From positions 45,268 through 109,267 of the forward strand of contig JAILRB010000056.1 of NCBI GenBank assembly GCA_024698585.1: DNA of 64,000 nt, written 5' to 3'. The notes below the pieces were generated by a model. The model was not told the origin of the DNA and did no database searches. It saw only the letters and a program-made list of their open reading frames with translations. Position numbers and translations under genes: made by a program. Of the stretch, positions 28,585 to 37,633 are shown piece after piece. The first letter of the stretch is position 1. The number at the start of each line of letters is the position of its first letter. This DNA comes from Eubacterium sp. (GTDB lineage Bacteria; Bacillota; Clostridia; Lachnospirales; Lachnospiraceae).

Positions 28585-28977
28585 ATGGAAAAATCGAAAG
28601 AGGATAAAATCATTGAACTGTTAGAGAAAGTTCTTGTGAGTTTGGACAGAGTTGAAAAACGTGTAGACAGAGTTGAAAAACGTGTAGACAGACTAGAAAA
28701 GGGAATAGACAGGCTTGAAAAATGTATAGACAGACTTGAAAAGCGGATAGACAGACTTGAAAAGCGAATAGAAGAACTTGAAAAACGCGTGGAACAACTC
28801 GAAGAAGTTGTTTATCATCAGGTTGTCCCAATCCTGTCAGACTTATCTTCTTCTTACAGTGAAGCTTTTCAAAAGTACACAAAAGCATTCGACAAAATTG
28901 AAAAGCATGATCAGGACATCGAAGTATTGAAGGTAGTGGTTGAAGAACACAGTGAACAGTTAGCCGGTATTGCGTAG
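28585..28977 (+). CDS. Small coiled-coil protein built of 7-residue repeats
   Basis: ATG 28585 is preferred over ATG 28579 because it lies 8 bases after AGGAGG (28571-28576); the upstream one is only 2 bases away. The product is 130 residues with no signal peptide or membrane segment. Residues 23-71 are seven tandem heptads of the form (L/V)EKRIDR, encoded by seven 21-bp DNA repeats (28651-28797), some nearly identical. They form a highly charged coiled coil, followed by a second helical region (LSDLSSSYSEAFQKYTKAFDKIEKHDQDIEVL). Similar small proteins are common in Lachnospiraceae next to unrelated genes. Function unknown; oligomerisation is likely. The antisense strand carries an open frame only because of the repeats. 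Confidence 0.75.
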   Translation: MEKSKEDKIIELLEKVLVSLDRVEKRVDRVEKRVDRLEKGIDRLEKCIDRLEKRIDRLEKRIEELEKRVEQLEEVVYHQVVPILSDLSSSYSEAFQKYTKAFDKIEKHDQDIEVLKVVVEEHSEQLAGIA

Positions 28978-29032
28978 AAATTATCATAACAAATGAAAAA
29001 AATCATATGATGCAAAAGATAAAAGCCATATG

Positions 29033-29061
29033 TTGACAATCTTGCAGGATTCGATTAGAAT
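29033..29061 (+). promoter_or_regulatory. Promoter of the ileS T-box leader
   Basis: Perfect TTGACA (29033-29038), 17 bases, then TAGAAT (29056-29061). Confidence 0.8.
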
Positions 29062-29067
29062 AGCAAG

Positions 29068-29357
29068 AGTATAGATTTAAAAGACGTTGATAGAGACAGT
29101 AGTTATTCATATGAAAGTCACAGAGAGCCTGCGGTGGTGAGAGTAGGTACGAGTAGTTGGATGATGAAAATCACTCTGGAGTTGCAACCCGAAAATCACA
29201 GGACTTTCTAGGAAGACTTGGTTGATGTTGAAAGTAGGCGTTGACGGATTCCTCCGTTAAAGGGAACACATATAAAAGGAATAGATATTCCGGAGTATGC
29301 TGTACAGGTGGTTAAACGAAGTATTATTACGCTCGTCCTTTACAGGACGGGCGTTTT
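29068..29357 (+). ncRNA. T-box leader (isoleucine) of ileS
   Basis: The region has T-box architecture: the AGAGAGCC-GCGGTGGTGAGAGTAGG stem I start, a specifier region with GAAAATCACT in which ATC reads as an isoleucine codon, and the CAGGTGGTT element (about 29305-29313). In that element TGGT would pair with the uncharged ACCA tRNA end. It ends in the terminator stem CGCTCGTCC/GGACGGGCG (29330-29353) followed by TTTT. T-boxes sense uncharged tRNA and allow read-through when the amino acid is scarce. The T-box core is a variant of the usual AGGGTGGNACCGCG. Confidence 0.88.
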
Positions 29358-29379
29358 GTGCGTTAGTAATTTTTCAAGT

Positions 29380-29534
29380 GTACAAGGCGTTTTGATAAGA
29401 TAAATATACAACAAATATGCTCGCATAATTTGTTGCATATTTATCTTATCAACAAATGCCGAAGGCATTTGGAAAATACCGCAACATGAGGAAAATGCGA
29501 AGCATTTTGCGAATGCCGGTATAACGCCTTGTAC
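29380..29534. repeat. MITE-like palindromic element with 12-bp terminal inverted repeats
   Basis: GTACAAGGCGTT (29380-29391) is the exact inverse of AACGCCTTGTAC (29523-29534). Just inside the left end lies a very long hairpin: 25-nt arms at 29392-29416 and 29428-29452 match with one G-T type difference, and an ATGC/GCAT tip extends them. Further palindromes with GAA loops (ATGCC-GAA-GGCAT, ATGC-GAA-GCAT) follow. It is non-coding and sits between the T-box terminator and ileS. It could be a miniature mobile element or REP-type repeat. Confidence 0.55.
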
Positions 29535-29676
29535 GAAAAAAGGCATTTGGAAAATACCGCAACATGAGAAAAATGCGAAGCATTTTGCGAATGTCGGTAT
29601 AACGCCTTGTACGAAAAAAGAGGGCGTTATGAGAAAAATGCGAAGCATTTTGCGAATGTCGGTATAACGCCTTGTA
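29464..29676. repeat. 78-bp tandem repeat (about 2.7 copies) upstream of ileS
   Basis: Units begin at 29464 and 29542 (GGCATTTGGAAAATACCGC), with a shortened third unit from about 29622. Each contains AAAATGC-GAA-GCATTTT, ATACCG/CGGTAT and AACGCCTTGTA. The array starts inside the preceding element, so its right part appears to have been duplicated in tandem. Open frames seen on either strand here are repeat artefacts. Confidence 0.75.
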
Positions 29677-29708
29677 AAGGAATTGTATTTGAAAGAAAGG
29701 AGCAAGCA

Positions 29709-32700
29709 ATGTACAAGAAAGTATCGCCGAATTTAAACTTTGTGGAAAGAGAAAAAGAAACAGAAAAGTTCTGGAAAGACAATGACATTTTCAGAAAGAG
29801 TATGGACAGCCGTAAGGAAGGAGAAACATATACCTTCTATGACGGACCTCCTACTGCCAATGGTAAGCCTCATATCGGACACGTGCTTACCCGTGTTATC
29901 AAGGATATGATTCCTCGTTACCAGACAATGAAGGGGAAATATGTTCCGAGAAAGGCAGGATGGGACACACATGGTTTGCCGGTAGAATTGGAAGTAGAAA
30001 AACTTCTTGGATTAAATGGAAAAGAACAGATTGAAGAATATGGTATGGAACCTTTCATTAAAAAGTGTAAGGAATCTGTTTGGAAATATAAAGGAATGTG
30101 GGAAGATTTCTCAGGAACTGTTGGTTTCTGGGCTGACATGGACGATCCATATGTAACTTATGATGATAACTTTATTGAGTCTGAATGGTGGGCTTTAAAG
30201 GAAATCTGGGATAAGAAGTTACTGTATAAGGGATTCAAGATTGTACCTTATTGTCCTCGTTGTGGAACTCCTCTTTCTGCACAGGAAGTAGCACAGGGAT
30301 ATAAAACTGTAAAAGAGCGTTCCGCAATCGTTCGTTTTAAGGTCGTTGGCGAAGATGCATATTTCCTTGCATGGACCACGACTCCTTGGACATTGCCTTC
30401 TAACGTGGCACTTTGTGTGAATCCGGAAGATACTTACTGCAAGGTAAAGGCTGCAGATGGATACACTTATTATATGGCAGAAGCTTTGCTTGATAATGTA
30501 TTAGGCAACCTGACTGAAGATGATGCTCCTGCCTATGAAGTGCTGGAAACATATAAGGGAACCGATTTAGAACATAAAGAATATGAACCATTATTTGATT
30601 GTGCAAAAGATGCAGCAGAGAAGCAGAGAAAGAAAGGTTTCTTTGTAACATGCGATTCTTATGTAACAATGAGCGATGGTACCGGTATTGTTCATATTGC
30701 ACCTGCATTCGGTGAAGACGATGCCAATGTTGGTAGAAAATATGATCTTCCTTTCGTACAGACTGTAGACGATAAGGGTGAAATGACAGAAGAAACTCCT
30801 TTTGCCGGATTATTTGTAAAGGATGCAGATAAAGAAGTTTTAATAAACTTAGATTCCAGAAACCAGTTATTTGCTGCACCAAAATTTGAACATGAATATC
30901 CACATTGCTGGAGATGTGATACTCCGTTGATTTACTACGCACGTGAATCATGGTTTGTTAAGATGACAGAAGTGAAGGATAAACTGGTTGCAAATAATAA
31001 GACTGTGAACTGGATTCCAACATCTATTGGAGAAGGTCGTTTTGGAAACTGGCTGGAAAATGTTCAGGACTGGGGTATTTCCCGTAATAGATATTGGGGT
31101 ACACCACTTAATATTTGGGAATGTTGTGACTGTGGATGCCAGGAATCTATCGGAAGCAGAGCACAGTTAGCAGAACGTTCCGGAAATCCGGATGATGCCA
31201 ATGTGGAACTTCACAGACCTTACATTGACGAAGTAACATTTAAGTGTAATGAATGTGGCGGTACCATGAAGAGAGTACCGGAAGTTATTGACTGCTGGTT
31301 TGACTCAGGGGCAATGCCTTTCGCACAGCATCATTACCCATTTGAAAATAAAGATTTATTTGAACAGCAGTTCCCTGCGAAGTTTATTTCAGAAGCTGTT
31401 GACCAGACCAGAGGTTGGTTCTATTCCTTAATGGCTGAATCTACCTTATTATTTGACAAGGCTCCTTATGAAAACGTAATCGTTTTAGGTCACGTTCAGG
31501 ATGAAAATGGACAGAAGATGAGTAAGTCAAAGGGAAATGCGGTTGACCCATTTGAAGCTTTAGGACAGTATGGTGCGGATGCGATTCGTTGGTACTTCTA
31601 TATCAACTCTGCGCCTTGGCTTCCAAACCGTTTCTCAGGAAAGACAGTTCAGGAAGGACAGAGAAAGTTCCTTGGAACGCTTTGGAATACTTATGCATTC
31701 TATGTATTATACGCAGAAATCGATCAGTTCGATCCGACAAAGTACGAACTGGATTATGACAAACTTTCCGTAATGGACAAGTGGTTATTATCTAAGATGA
31801 ACACCATGGTGAAGACTGTGGATGAATCTTTGGGAAGCTACAAGATTCCGGAAGCTGCAAGGGCATTGGATGAATTCGTGGATGAAATGAGTAACTGGTA
31901 TGTACGTCGTTCCAGAGAACGTTTCTGGGCTAAGGAAATGCCTCAGGATAAGATCAATGCATACATGACTTTATATACAGCATTGGTTACCGTTGCAAAA
32001 GCTGCAGCACCAATGATTCCGTTCATGGCAGAAGATATTTACAGAAACCTTGTTTGCAGCGTTGATGCAAGCGCACCGGAATCTGTACATCTTTGTGACT
32101 TCCCTGCAGTCAATGAAGCGTATATTGATGCAGAATTGGAAGATAATATGGAAAAGGTATTGGATGTGGTAGTGTTAGCACGTGCCTGCAGAAATACATC
32201 CGGTATCAAGAACAGACAGCCAATCGGCAAGATGTTTGTGAAGGCAGATTTTGATCTTTCTGACTTCTTTAAGGAAATTATTGCAGAAGAATTAAATGTG
32301 AAGAACGTGGAATTCACTCAGGATGTCAGCGCATTTACATCTTATTCCTTCAAGCCACAGCTTCGTACCGTGGGACCAAAGTACGGTAAGTTCTTGGGAC
32401 AGATTAAGGAAGCGTTAGCAAATGTGGATGGTAATGAAGCAATGGCAACATTAAATGCCGGAAATCCTTTGACATTTGATTTCGATGGAAATGAAGTTGT
32501 TCTGGAAATGGAAGATCTTCTCATCGATAATGCACAGGTAGAAGGTTTCGTTTCAGAAAGTGATAAAGGAATCACGGTTGTATTAGATACAAACCTCTCT
32601 AAGGAATTGATTGAAGAAGGTTTTGTCCGTGAAGTCATCAGTAAGATTCAGACAATGCGTAAGGAGGCTGACTTCGAAGTAATGGATAAAATCATCGTCA

Positions 32701-32864
32701 ATGTGGATAAAAACGATAAGATAAAAACAATCATTGAAGACAATATTGATGAAATTAAGGCGGAAGTGTTGGCAGATACTATTGCTTTTGGTACAATGAG
32801 TGGATACGAGAAGGAGTGGAGTATTAACGGCGAAAAAGTAACTTTCGGTGTTGAGAAAGCTTAA
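29709..32864 (+). CDS. ileS: Isoleucyl-tRNA synthetase
   Basis: ATG 29709 follows GAAAGAAAGGAG and gives 1051 residues, the normal length for the long clostridial type. It charges tRNA-Ile with isoleucine in the cytoplasm. Seen: the class I HIGH signature (HIGH 55-58, within GPPTANGKPHIGH), the KMSKS signature (603-607), the WTTTPWTLPSN editing-domain motif, and Cys pairs typical of zinc sites (CPRCGTP, CNECGG). An open frame runs upstream through the repeat array, but it lacks a ribosome site and is not the start. The gene is controlled by the T-box at 29068-29357, with about 350 bases of repeat DNA inserted in between. The long form with this HIGH context resembles the eukaryote-like IleS group, which tends to tolerate mupirocin; that property is an inference. 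Confidence 0.97.
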   Translation: MYKKVSPNLNFVEREKETEKFWKDNDIFRKSMDSRKEGETYTFYDGPPTANGKPHIGHVLTRVIKDMIPRYQTMKGKYVPRKAGWDTHGLPVELEVEKLLGLNGKEQIEEYGMEPFIKKCKESVWKYKGMWEDFSGTVGFWADMDDPYVTYDDNFIESEWWALKEIWDKKLLYKGFKIVPYCPRCGTPLSAQEVAQGYKTVKERSAIVRFKVVGEDAYFLAWTTTPWTLPSNVALCVNPEDTYCKVKAADGYTYYMAEALLDNVLGNLTEDDAPAYEVLETYKGTDLEHKEYEPLFDCAKDAAEKQRKKGFFVTCDSYVTMSDGTGIVHIAPAFGEDDANVGRKYDLPFVQTVDDKGEMTEETPFAGLFVKDADKEVLINLDSRNQLFAAPKFEHEYPHCWRCDTPLIYYARESWFVKMTEVKDKLVANNKTVNWIPTSIGEGRFGNWLENVQDWGISRNRYWGTPLNIWECCDCGCQESIGSRAQLAERSGNPDDANVELHRPYIDEVTFKCNECGGTMKRVPEVIDCWFDSGAMPFAQHHYPFENKDLFEQQFPAKFISEAVDQTRGWFYSLMAESTLLFDKAPYENVIVLGHVQDENGQKMSKSKGNAVDPFEALGQYGADAIRWYFYINSAPWLPNRFSGKTVQEGQRKFLGTLWNTYAFYVLYAEIDQFDPTKYELDYDKLSVMDKWLLSKMNTMVKTVDESLGSYKIPEAARALDEFVDEMSNWYVRRSRERFWAKEMPQDKINAYMTLYTALVTVAKAAAPMIPFMAEDIYRNLVCSVDASAPESVHLCDFPAVNEAYIDAELEDNMEKVLDVVVLARACRNTSGIKNRQPIGKMFVKADFDLSDFFKEIIAEELNVKNVEFTQDVSAFTSYSFKPQLRTVGPKYGKFLGQIKEALANVDGNEAMATLNAGNPLTFDFDGNEVVLEMEDLLIDNAQVEGFVSESDKGITVVLDTNLSKELIEEGFVREVISKIQTMRKEADFEVMDKIIVNVDKNDKIKTIIEDNIDEIKAEVLADTIAFGTMSGYEKEWSINGEKVTFGVEKA

Positions 32865-32893
32865 TCTTAGAAACTAATTGGGAATGACTTTAA

Positions 32894-32923
32894 ACGAAGA
32901 GGAACCGTCTGGTTTCTCTTCGT
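32894..32923 (+). other. Intercistronic hairpin between ileS and glgP
   Basis: ACGAAGAGGAACC (32894-32906) pairs with GGTTTCTCTTCGT (32911-32923) across a GTCT loop, with one G-T pair. It has no T run, so it may stabilise or process the mRNA rather than terminate; the pause could still reduce read-through into glgP. Confidence 0.6.
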
Positions 32924-32981
32924 CCATTGGTAGAAGGAAAGGGTGAGAAGTTTCCTTCGAATTAGAAAGGGAGAAACATAT

Positions 32982-35456
32982 ATGGCAAGAAGAAATGTTA
33001 TTAGTGAAACCGAAGCTTTCAAGAATGAGTTTAAGACTCATGTAAGAGATCAGGCAAAAATGCTTTACAGAAAGACCTTGGAAGAAATCAGTGACAGACA
33101 TAAGTTTGTCTGCGTGGCCTATGCGGTAAAGGATATTGTTATTGATCAGTGGATTGCCACACAGAAGGCATACGAAGAAAAAGATGCAAAGACCGTTTAC
33201 TATTTATCCATGGAATTCTTAATGGGTCGTGCACTGGGAAATATGATTATCAATTTATCTGAGCGTGAGGAAATTAAGGAAGCCATTGAGGAACTTGGTC
33301 TGGATTTAAATGTAATCGAAGATCAGGAACCGGATGCTGCTCTTGGAAATGGTGGTCTTGGTAGACTGGCTGCTTGTTTCCTGGACAGTTTATCTACATT
33401 AAATTATCCGGCATACGGCTGTGGTATTCGTTATAAATACGGAATGTTCCAGCAGAAGATTGAAAACGGATTCCAGAAGGAAATTCCGGAAGACTGGTTA
33501 CGTCATATCAATCCATTGGAAATCAAGCGTGAAGAGTATGCTTGTGAAATCAAGTTTGGCGGTTTTGTAAAGGTAGAACATCGTGATGGAAGAAACCATT
33601 TCGTTCAGGAAGGGTATCAGTCCGTCAATGCCATTCCTTACGATATGCCAATCGTTGGATATGGAAACAATGTGGTAAACACTCTTCGTATCTGGGATGC
33701 AGAACCAATCGTTCATTTCAACCTGGATGAATTTGATAAGGGTGCTTATATGGCAGCCGTGGAACAGGAAAACCTTGCAAAGACCATTACCGAAGTTTTA
33801 TATCCGAATGATAATCATTATGCAGGTAAGGAACTTCGTTTAAAACAGCAGTACTTCTTTGTTTCTGCATCCTTGCAGACAGCAATCAAGAAGTTCTTAA
33901 AGAATCATGATGATTTGCATGACCTTCCAAAGAAGGTGACATTCCAGATGAACGATACCCATCCAACATTGACGGTAGCAGAATTAATGAGACTGTTAAT
34001 GGATGAATATATGTTAGAATGGGATGATGCATGGGACATCACAACACACACTGTAGCGTATACAAACCATACCATTATGGCAGAAGCTTTGGAAAAATGG
34101 CCAATCGAGTTATTCTCCAGATTGCTTCCAAGATGTTACCAAATCATCGAAGAAATCAATAGAAGATTCTGTATGGAAATTGAAGCAAAATATCCTGGAA
34201 ATCACGATAAGGTTGCAAAGATGGCAATCATCTATGATGGTCAGGTAAAGATGGCACACCTTGCAATTGCAGCAGGTTATTCTGTCAATGGTGTTGCAAG
34301 ACTTCATACAGAAATCCTGAAGAATCAGGAATTAAAAGACTTCTACGAAATGATGCCGGAGAAATTCAACAACAAGACCAACGGTATCACACAGCGTAGA
34401 TTCCTTCTTCACGGAAACCCATTGCTTGCTGACTGGGTTACAAACAAGGTTGGCAATGACTGGATTACAGATCTTTCCAAGATTAAGGGAATCGAAGTAT
34501 ATGCAGATGATAAGAAGGCTCAGGCTGAGTTCATGAACATCAAGTATCAGAACAAGGTTCGTCTTGCGAAGTACATCAAGGAACATAACGGAATCGACGT
34601 AGATCCTCGTTCTATCTTTGACGTACAGGTTAAGAGACTTCATGAATACAAGAGACAGCTTTTAAACATCTTGCATGTTATGTATTTATATAATGAAATT
34701 AAGGAACATCCGGAAAGAGAATTTACACCGAGAACATTTATTTTCGGTGCAAAGGCTGCAGCAGGATATAAGATTGCAAAGCTTACCATTAAGTTGATTA
34801 ACAGTGTGGCTGATGTCATCAATAATGACGAATCCATCAATGGTAAGTTAAAGGTAGTCTTCATTGAAAACTATCGAGTTTCCAATGCAGAAATTATCTT
34901 TGCCGCATCTGATGTTTCTGAACAGATTTCCACAGCTTCCAAGGAAGCTTCCGGAACAGGTAACATGAAGTTCATGTTAAATGGTGCTATGACACTTGGA
35001 ACTATGGATGGTGCAAACGTGGAAATTGTAGAAGAAGTCGGTGAAGAAAATGCCGTAATCTTCGGTCTTTCTTCCGATGAAGTAATCAACTTCGAAAACT
35101 ATGGTGGATACGATCCAATGCAGATTTTCAATTCTGATATGGATATCAGAAAAGTATTGATGCAGTTAATTAACGGCTTCTATTCGCCGGAAGATCCGGA
35201 ACTCTTCCGTCCGATTTACAACTCTCTTCTTACAAAGGAAGAAACAGGAGTAGCGGACAGATACTTCATCTTAAAGGACTTCCGTTCCTATGCAGAAGCG
35301 CAGAAGCGTATTGAAGAAAAATACAAAGATGAAGCAGGCTGGGCTAAATCAGTAATGCTCAATGTGGCAAATGTCGGAAAGTTCTCTTCTGACAGAACGA
35401 TTGAAGAATATGCCAAGGAAATCTGGAACTTAGAAAAAGTTGAAGTGAAAATGTAA
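32982..35456 (+). CDS. glgP: Glycogen/alpha-glucan phosphorylase
   Basis: ATG 32982 follows GAAAGGGAG at good spacing and gives 824 residues, the usual length. It releases glucose-1-phosphate from glycogen or maltodextrin with phosphate and pyridoxal phosphate, a GT35-family reaction in the cytoplasm. Seen: the N-terminal YYLSMEFLMGRAL block, ALGNGGLGRLAACFLDS, VKRLHEYKRQLLN, and the PLP-binding SGTGNMKFMLNG with the lysine at about 663. It follows ileS by 117 bases with a hairpin but no clear promoter between them, and a strong terminator follows. It would handle internal glucose stores formed from the imported products of the secreted glucanases. Confidence 0.97.
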   Translation: MARRNVISETEAFKNEFKTHVRDQAKMLYRKTLEEISDRHKFVCVAYAVKDIVIDQWIATQKAYEEKDAKTVYYLSMEFLMGRALGNMIINLSEREEIKEAIEELGLDLNVIEDQEPDAALGNGGLGRLAACFLDSLSTLNYPAYGCGIRYKYGMFQQKIENGFQKEIPEDWLRHINPLEIKREEYACEIKFGGFVKVEHRDGRNHFVQEGYQSVNAIPYDMPIVGYGNNVVNTLRIWDAEPIVHFNLDEFDKGAYMAAVEQENLAKTITEVLYPNDNHYAGKELRLKQQYFFVSASLQTAIKKFLKNHDDLHDLPKKVTFQMNDTHPTLTVAELMRLLMDEYMLEWDDAWDITTHTVAYTNHTIMAEALEKWPIELFSRLLPRCYQIIEEINRRFCMEIEAKYPGNHDKVAKMAIIYDGQVKMAHLAIAAGYSVNGVARLHTEILKNQELKDFYEMMPEKFNNKTNGITQRRFLLHGNPLLADWVTNKVGNDWITDLSKIKGIEVYADDKKAQAEFMNIKYQNKVRLAKYIKEHNGIDVDPRSIFDVQVKRLHEYKRQLLNILHVMYLYNEIKEHPEREFTPRTFIFGAKAAAGYKIAKLTIKLINSVADVINNDESINGKLKVVFIENYRVSNAEIIFAASDVSEQISTASKEASGTGNMKFMLNGAMTLGTMDGANVEIVEEVGEENAVIFGLSSDEVINFENYGGYDPMQIFNSDMDIRKVLMQLINGFYSPEDPELFRPIYNSLLTKEETGVADRYFILKDFRSYAEAQKRIEEKYKDEAGWAKSVMLNVANVGKFSSDRTIEEYAKEIWNLEKVEVKM

Positions 35457-35465
35457 TAATTAATG

Positions 35466-35493
35466 GGGCTGGCTTATATGCCAGCCCTTTTTT
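35466..35493 (+). terminator. Rho-independent terminator after glgP
   Basis: GGGCTGGC (35466-35473) pairs with GCCAGCCC (35480-35487), followed by six T. Confidence 0.93.
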
Positions 35494-35512
35494 GTATACA
35501 CGACGAGGAAGA

Positions 35513-35612
35513 TGCAGAAAGCTTGCTTTCATGCATTTGACGACCGTGACACAATCTCGAAACAAGCGTAGCGGTTTCGATGATTGTTTGAAAAAAACGG
35601 TTGGTACCTATG
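35513..35612. repeat. REP-like palindromic DNA upstream of spoIID
   Basis: Two neighbouring imperfect palindromes are seen: ATGCAGAAAGC-TT-GCTTTCATGCAT, and CAAT..CGAAAC-AAGCGTAGCG-GTTTCG..ATTG. The second resembles the sequence near 50857 (ACAATTTCGAGACAGGCGTAG) and, more loosely, the repeats near 62480 (GAGAAGAAGCGAAGCGGATTC). This suggests a dispersed family of short palindromes in this genome. I see no gene in 35494-35706. Confidence 0.45.
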
Positions 35613-35706
35613 AGCGGGGAAAGTGTGAAATGATAGGTATATTTTGTTTCGGACTGAATATAAGAAATGTTTTTTCATATATTATTAGAAAAAAACGGAT
35701 GCATCA

Positions 35707-36723
35707 ATGAAAAGAAAGAGTATAGCAATACTGGTGGTGATACTAATAACCATTCTCATTTTAATCACGCTGCCAAAACATAAGTTGCCCTATCGGGAGT
35801 CGGGCAGGACAGTCATCCTGGAACTAAGGGATTGCAGGATTCGGATGGACTTGGAACAGTTCATCCCCTTGGTACTTATGGCAGAAATGCCCTACGACAG
35901 CCCGAGAGAATTGATGAAGGCCCAGGCAGTCGTGATTCGAACCCATATCCTTTATGGGATGGGTGGGAAAAAAGAAATGACTGCTGATGAAATTGGATTG
36001 CCTTATAGGACACCGGAACAATTAAAACGTCTGTGGTTTGAGGAGGAGAAAGTTCAAAAAGCGGATGAGATATCGGGAATGGTTGGGAACTTGCTCGGAT
36101 GGGGTGAAGGAGAAATTTTCACGAGAAAAATGAATCGGCTCTATGACATCATCGGAGAGACGGAAGGGAGAGTTCTGAAAATCCAGGGGAAATTGATTTT
36201 GTCTCTGTTTCACCGACTGAGCAATGGGAAGACCCGGGATGGGAAGGAAGTTTTAGGAGAGGATTTTTCTTATTTGCTTTCAAAAGATTGTCAGCAGGAC
36301 ATGGAGGCTTCCAGTTACAATTCCTTCGTGGAACTATCTGTGAAGGAGATTTTTGATGGATTGGAGAAGCGGGGGATTGTGGCGTTCCAAAAAGGAAGTG
36401 AAGTGGTTGGGAAAAATATGACAGTTCAGGAGTTTGTGGATTTCTTAAAAATTGAGGAGACAGACTCGAAAGGGTATGTTAAGGTTCTTTCCCTGGGGGA
36501 CGTGAAAGTGGATGGAATGGATTTTGCTCAGGCCTTGGGATTAAAATCTCCGGCATTTGATGCGGAGGTGAGGGATGACAAAATTGTCTTTTCGGTGCGT
36601 GGAGACGGACACGGTTTAGGGATGAGTTTACATCAGGCAGAAATCATGGCGAAACAGGGAAAGACGTACAGGGAAATTTTGGTAAATTTTTATGACGCTG
36701 CATTGGTAAAAAATATTGATTGA
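35707..36723 (+). CDS. spoIID: Stage II sporulation protein D, peptidoglycan lytic transglycosylase of engulfment
   Basis: The product is 338 residues with an N-terminal membrane segment (about 5-22). SpoIID/LytB motifs are seen: LMAEMPYDSPRELMKAQAVVIRTHIL with the likely catalytic Glu at 60, and near the C-terminus RGDGHGLGMSLHQAEIMAKQG (from 298) followed by YREILVNFYDAALV. SpoIID cleaves glycan strands at the septal membrane during engulfment of the forespore, working with SpoIIP and SpoIIM. The ribosome site before the ATG at 35707 is weak. The gene order spoIID then spoIIQ is the one usual in Firmicutes and supports both assignments. The middle of the protein is more divergent than the ends. 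Confidence 0.88.
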   Translation: MKRKSIAILVVILITILILITLPKHKLPYRESGRTVILELRDCRIRMDLEQFIPLVLMAEMPYDSPRELMKAQAVVIRTHILYGMGGKKEMTADEIGLPYRTPEQLKRLWFEEEKVQKADEISGMVGNLLGWGEGEIFTRKMNRLYDIIGETEGRVLKIQGKLILSLFHRLSNGKTRDGKEVLGEDFSYLLSKDCQQDMEASSYNSFVELSVKEIFDGLEKRGIVAFQKGSEVVGKNMTVQEFVDFLKIEETDSKGYVKVLSLGDVKVDGMDFAQALGLKSPAFDAEVRDDKIVFSVRGDGHGLGMSLHQAEIMAKQGKTYREILVNFYDAALVKNID

Positions 36724-36775
36724 TTTTGAATAAATTTTTGGGGAAATGTTCATACTATAGTTTGAGGTGATGAGT

Positions 36776-37585
36776 ATGGATAAGAAATTTGTAGCAGCAG
36801 TAGCTGTATGTGTGGTGGCACTTTTTGCAGTAGCCGCCGGCACGATTTTATTAGGACAAAAGGGAGCAAGTTTCAGAACAACCAATGCGGAACTTGGAAT
36901 TACAACAGAAAACAATATGGATGTGGCACAGGATCTGGTAAAACAATTCGAAACAGAAGTGGCATCCGGAGTCGACAGAGTCGGCCCGCAAGACGGCGAG
37001 GTAAACAGAAAAGAAGGAGACACGAAAATCGTTAGTGCTAACGGGGATGTAAATCAGGAAACTTCGAAAACCGTAGAGGCAAACGGGGAAACCGGTGCCA
37101 TAGCCAATGAAGAATACCGTGGGCTTTCCTCCGAAGCAACAGCGCAGATTGAGTTATTGAAATTTGATGCGCATAGTCAGATGCTTTGGCCGGTAGAAGG
37201 AAATATTATCATTCCTTTTGATATGGAAAGTACTGTTTACTATTCCACCCTGGATGAATATAAGACCAGTCCGGGAATTGTAATTCAAAGCAGCAAAGGA
37301 ACTGCAATTAAGGCTGCAGCTTCCGGTGTCATTACGAAGATTGATAAGCAGGAGGAATTGGGGCTTTGTATGAAACAAGCGGTGGGCAATGATTATATTG
37401 CAACCTACGGACAGATTACGAATCCGGAAGTGGAAGTCGGTGACTATGTGGAAGCCGGGCAGGTGATTGCCTATGTGGCAAAGCCGTCGAAGTATTACAG
37501 TAAGGAAGGAGACAATCTTTACTTTTCTTTAGCGAAAAAGAATAAGAAGGTGGATCCGTTAAAGCACATTGTTTATGAAGATTAA
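36776..37585 (+). CDS. spoIIQ: SpoIIQ-like forespore protein with degenerate M23 (LytM) domain
   Basis: ATG 36776 lies 5 bases after GAGGTGA and gives 269 residues; the earlier in-frame GTG and ATG overlap the ribosome site. It has a membrane segment (about 5-28), a charged linker, and a LytM/M23-like beta domain (about 130-265). The metal-binding positions look lost: the usual HxGxD region reads TSPGIVIQ, the YGHL position reads TYGQI, and the final HF(E/S) strand reads LYFSLAKK. That matches a structural, non-catalytic SpoIIQ, which in Bacillus forms the channel or ratchet with mother-cell SpoIIIAH across the septum. Its place 52 bases after spoIID supports the assignment. Expression in the forespore under SigF is expected from the family, not seen. 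Confidence 0.85.
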   Translation: MDKKFVAAVAVCVVALFAVAAGTILLGQKGASFRTTNAELGITTENNMDVAQDLVKQFETEVASGVDRVGPQDGEVNRKEGDTKIVSANGDVNQETSKTVEANGETGAIANEEYRGLSSEATAQIELLKFDAHSQMLWPVEGNIIIPFDMESTVYYSTLDEYKTSPGIVIQSSKGTAIKAAASGVITKIDKQEELGLCMKQAVGNDYIATYGQITNPEVEVGDYVEAGQVIAYVAKPSKYYSKEGDNLYFSLAKKNKKVDPLKHIVYED

Positions 37586-37633
37586 AATACAATTTCCGCA
37601 CACTTTTCAGGGGGCAGAATAAGATAAAGAAGA

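Noticed and set aside
28610..28987. Minus-strand 125-residue frame opposite the coiled-coil gene
   Set aside because: Produced by the 21-bp repeats; the + strand has the ribosome site, promoter and coherent heptads.
29340..29709. Two overlapping minus-strand reading frames over the ileS upstream repeats
   Set aside because: They are created by the tandem palindromic DNA, have repeated low-value peptides and no ribosome site.
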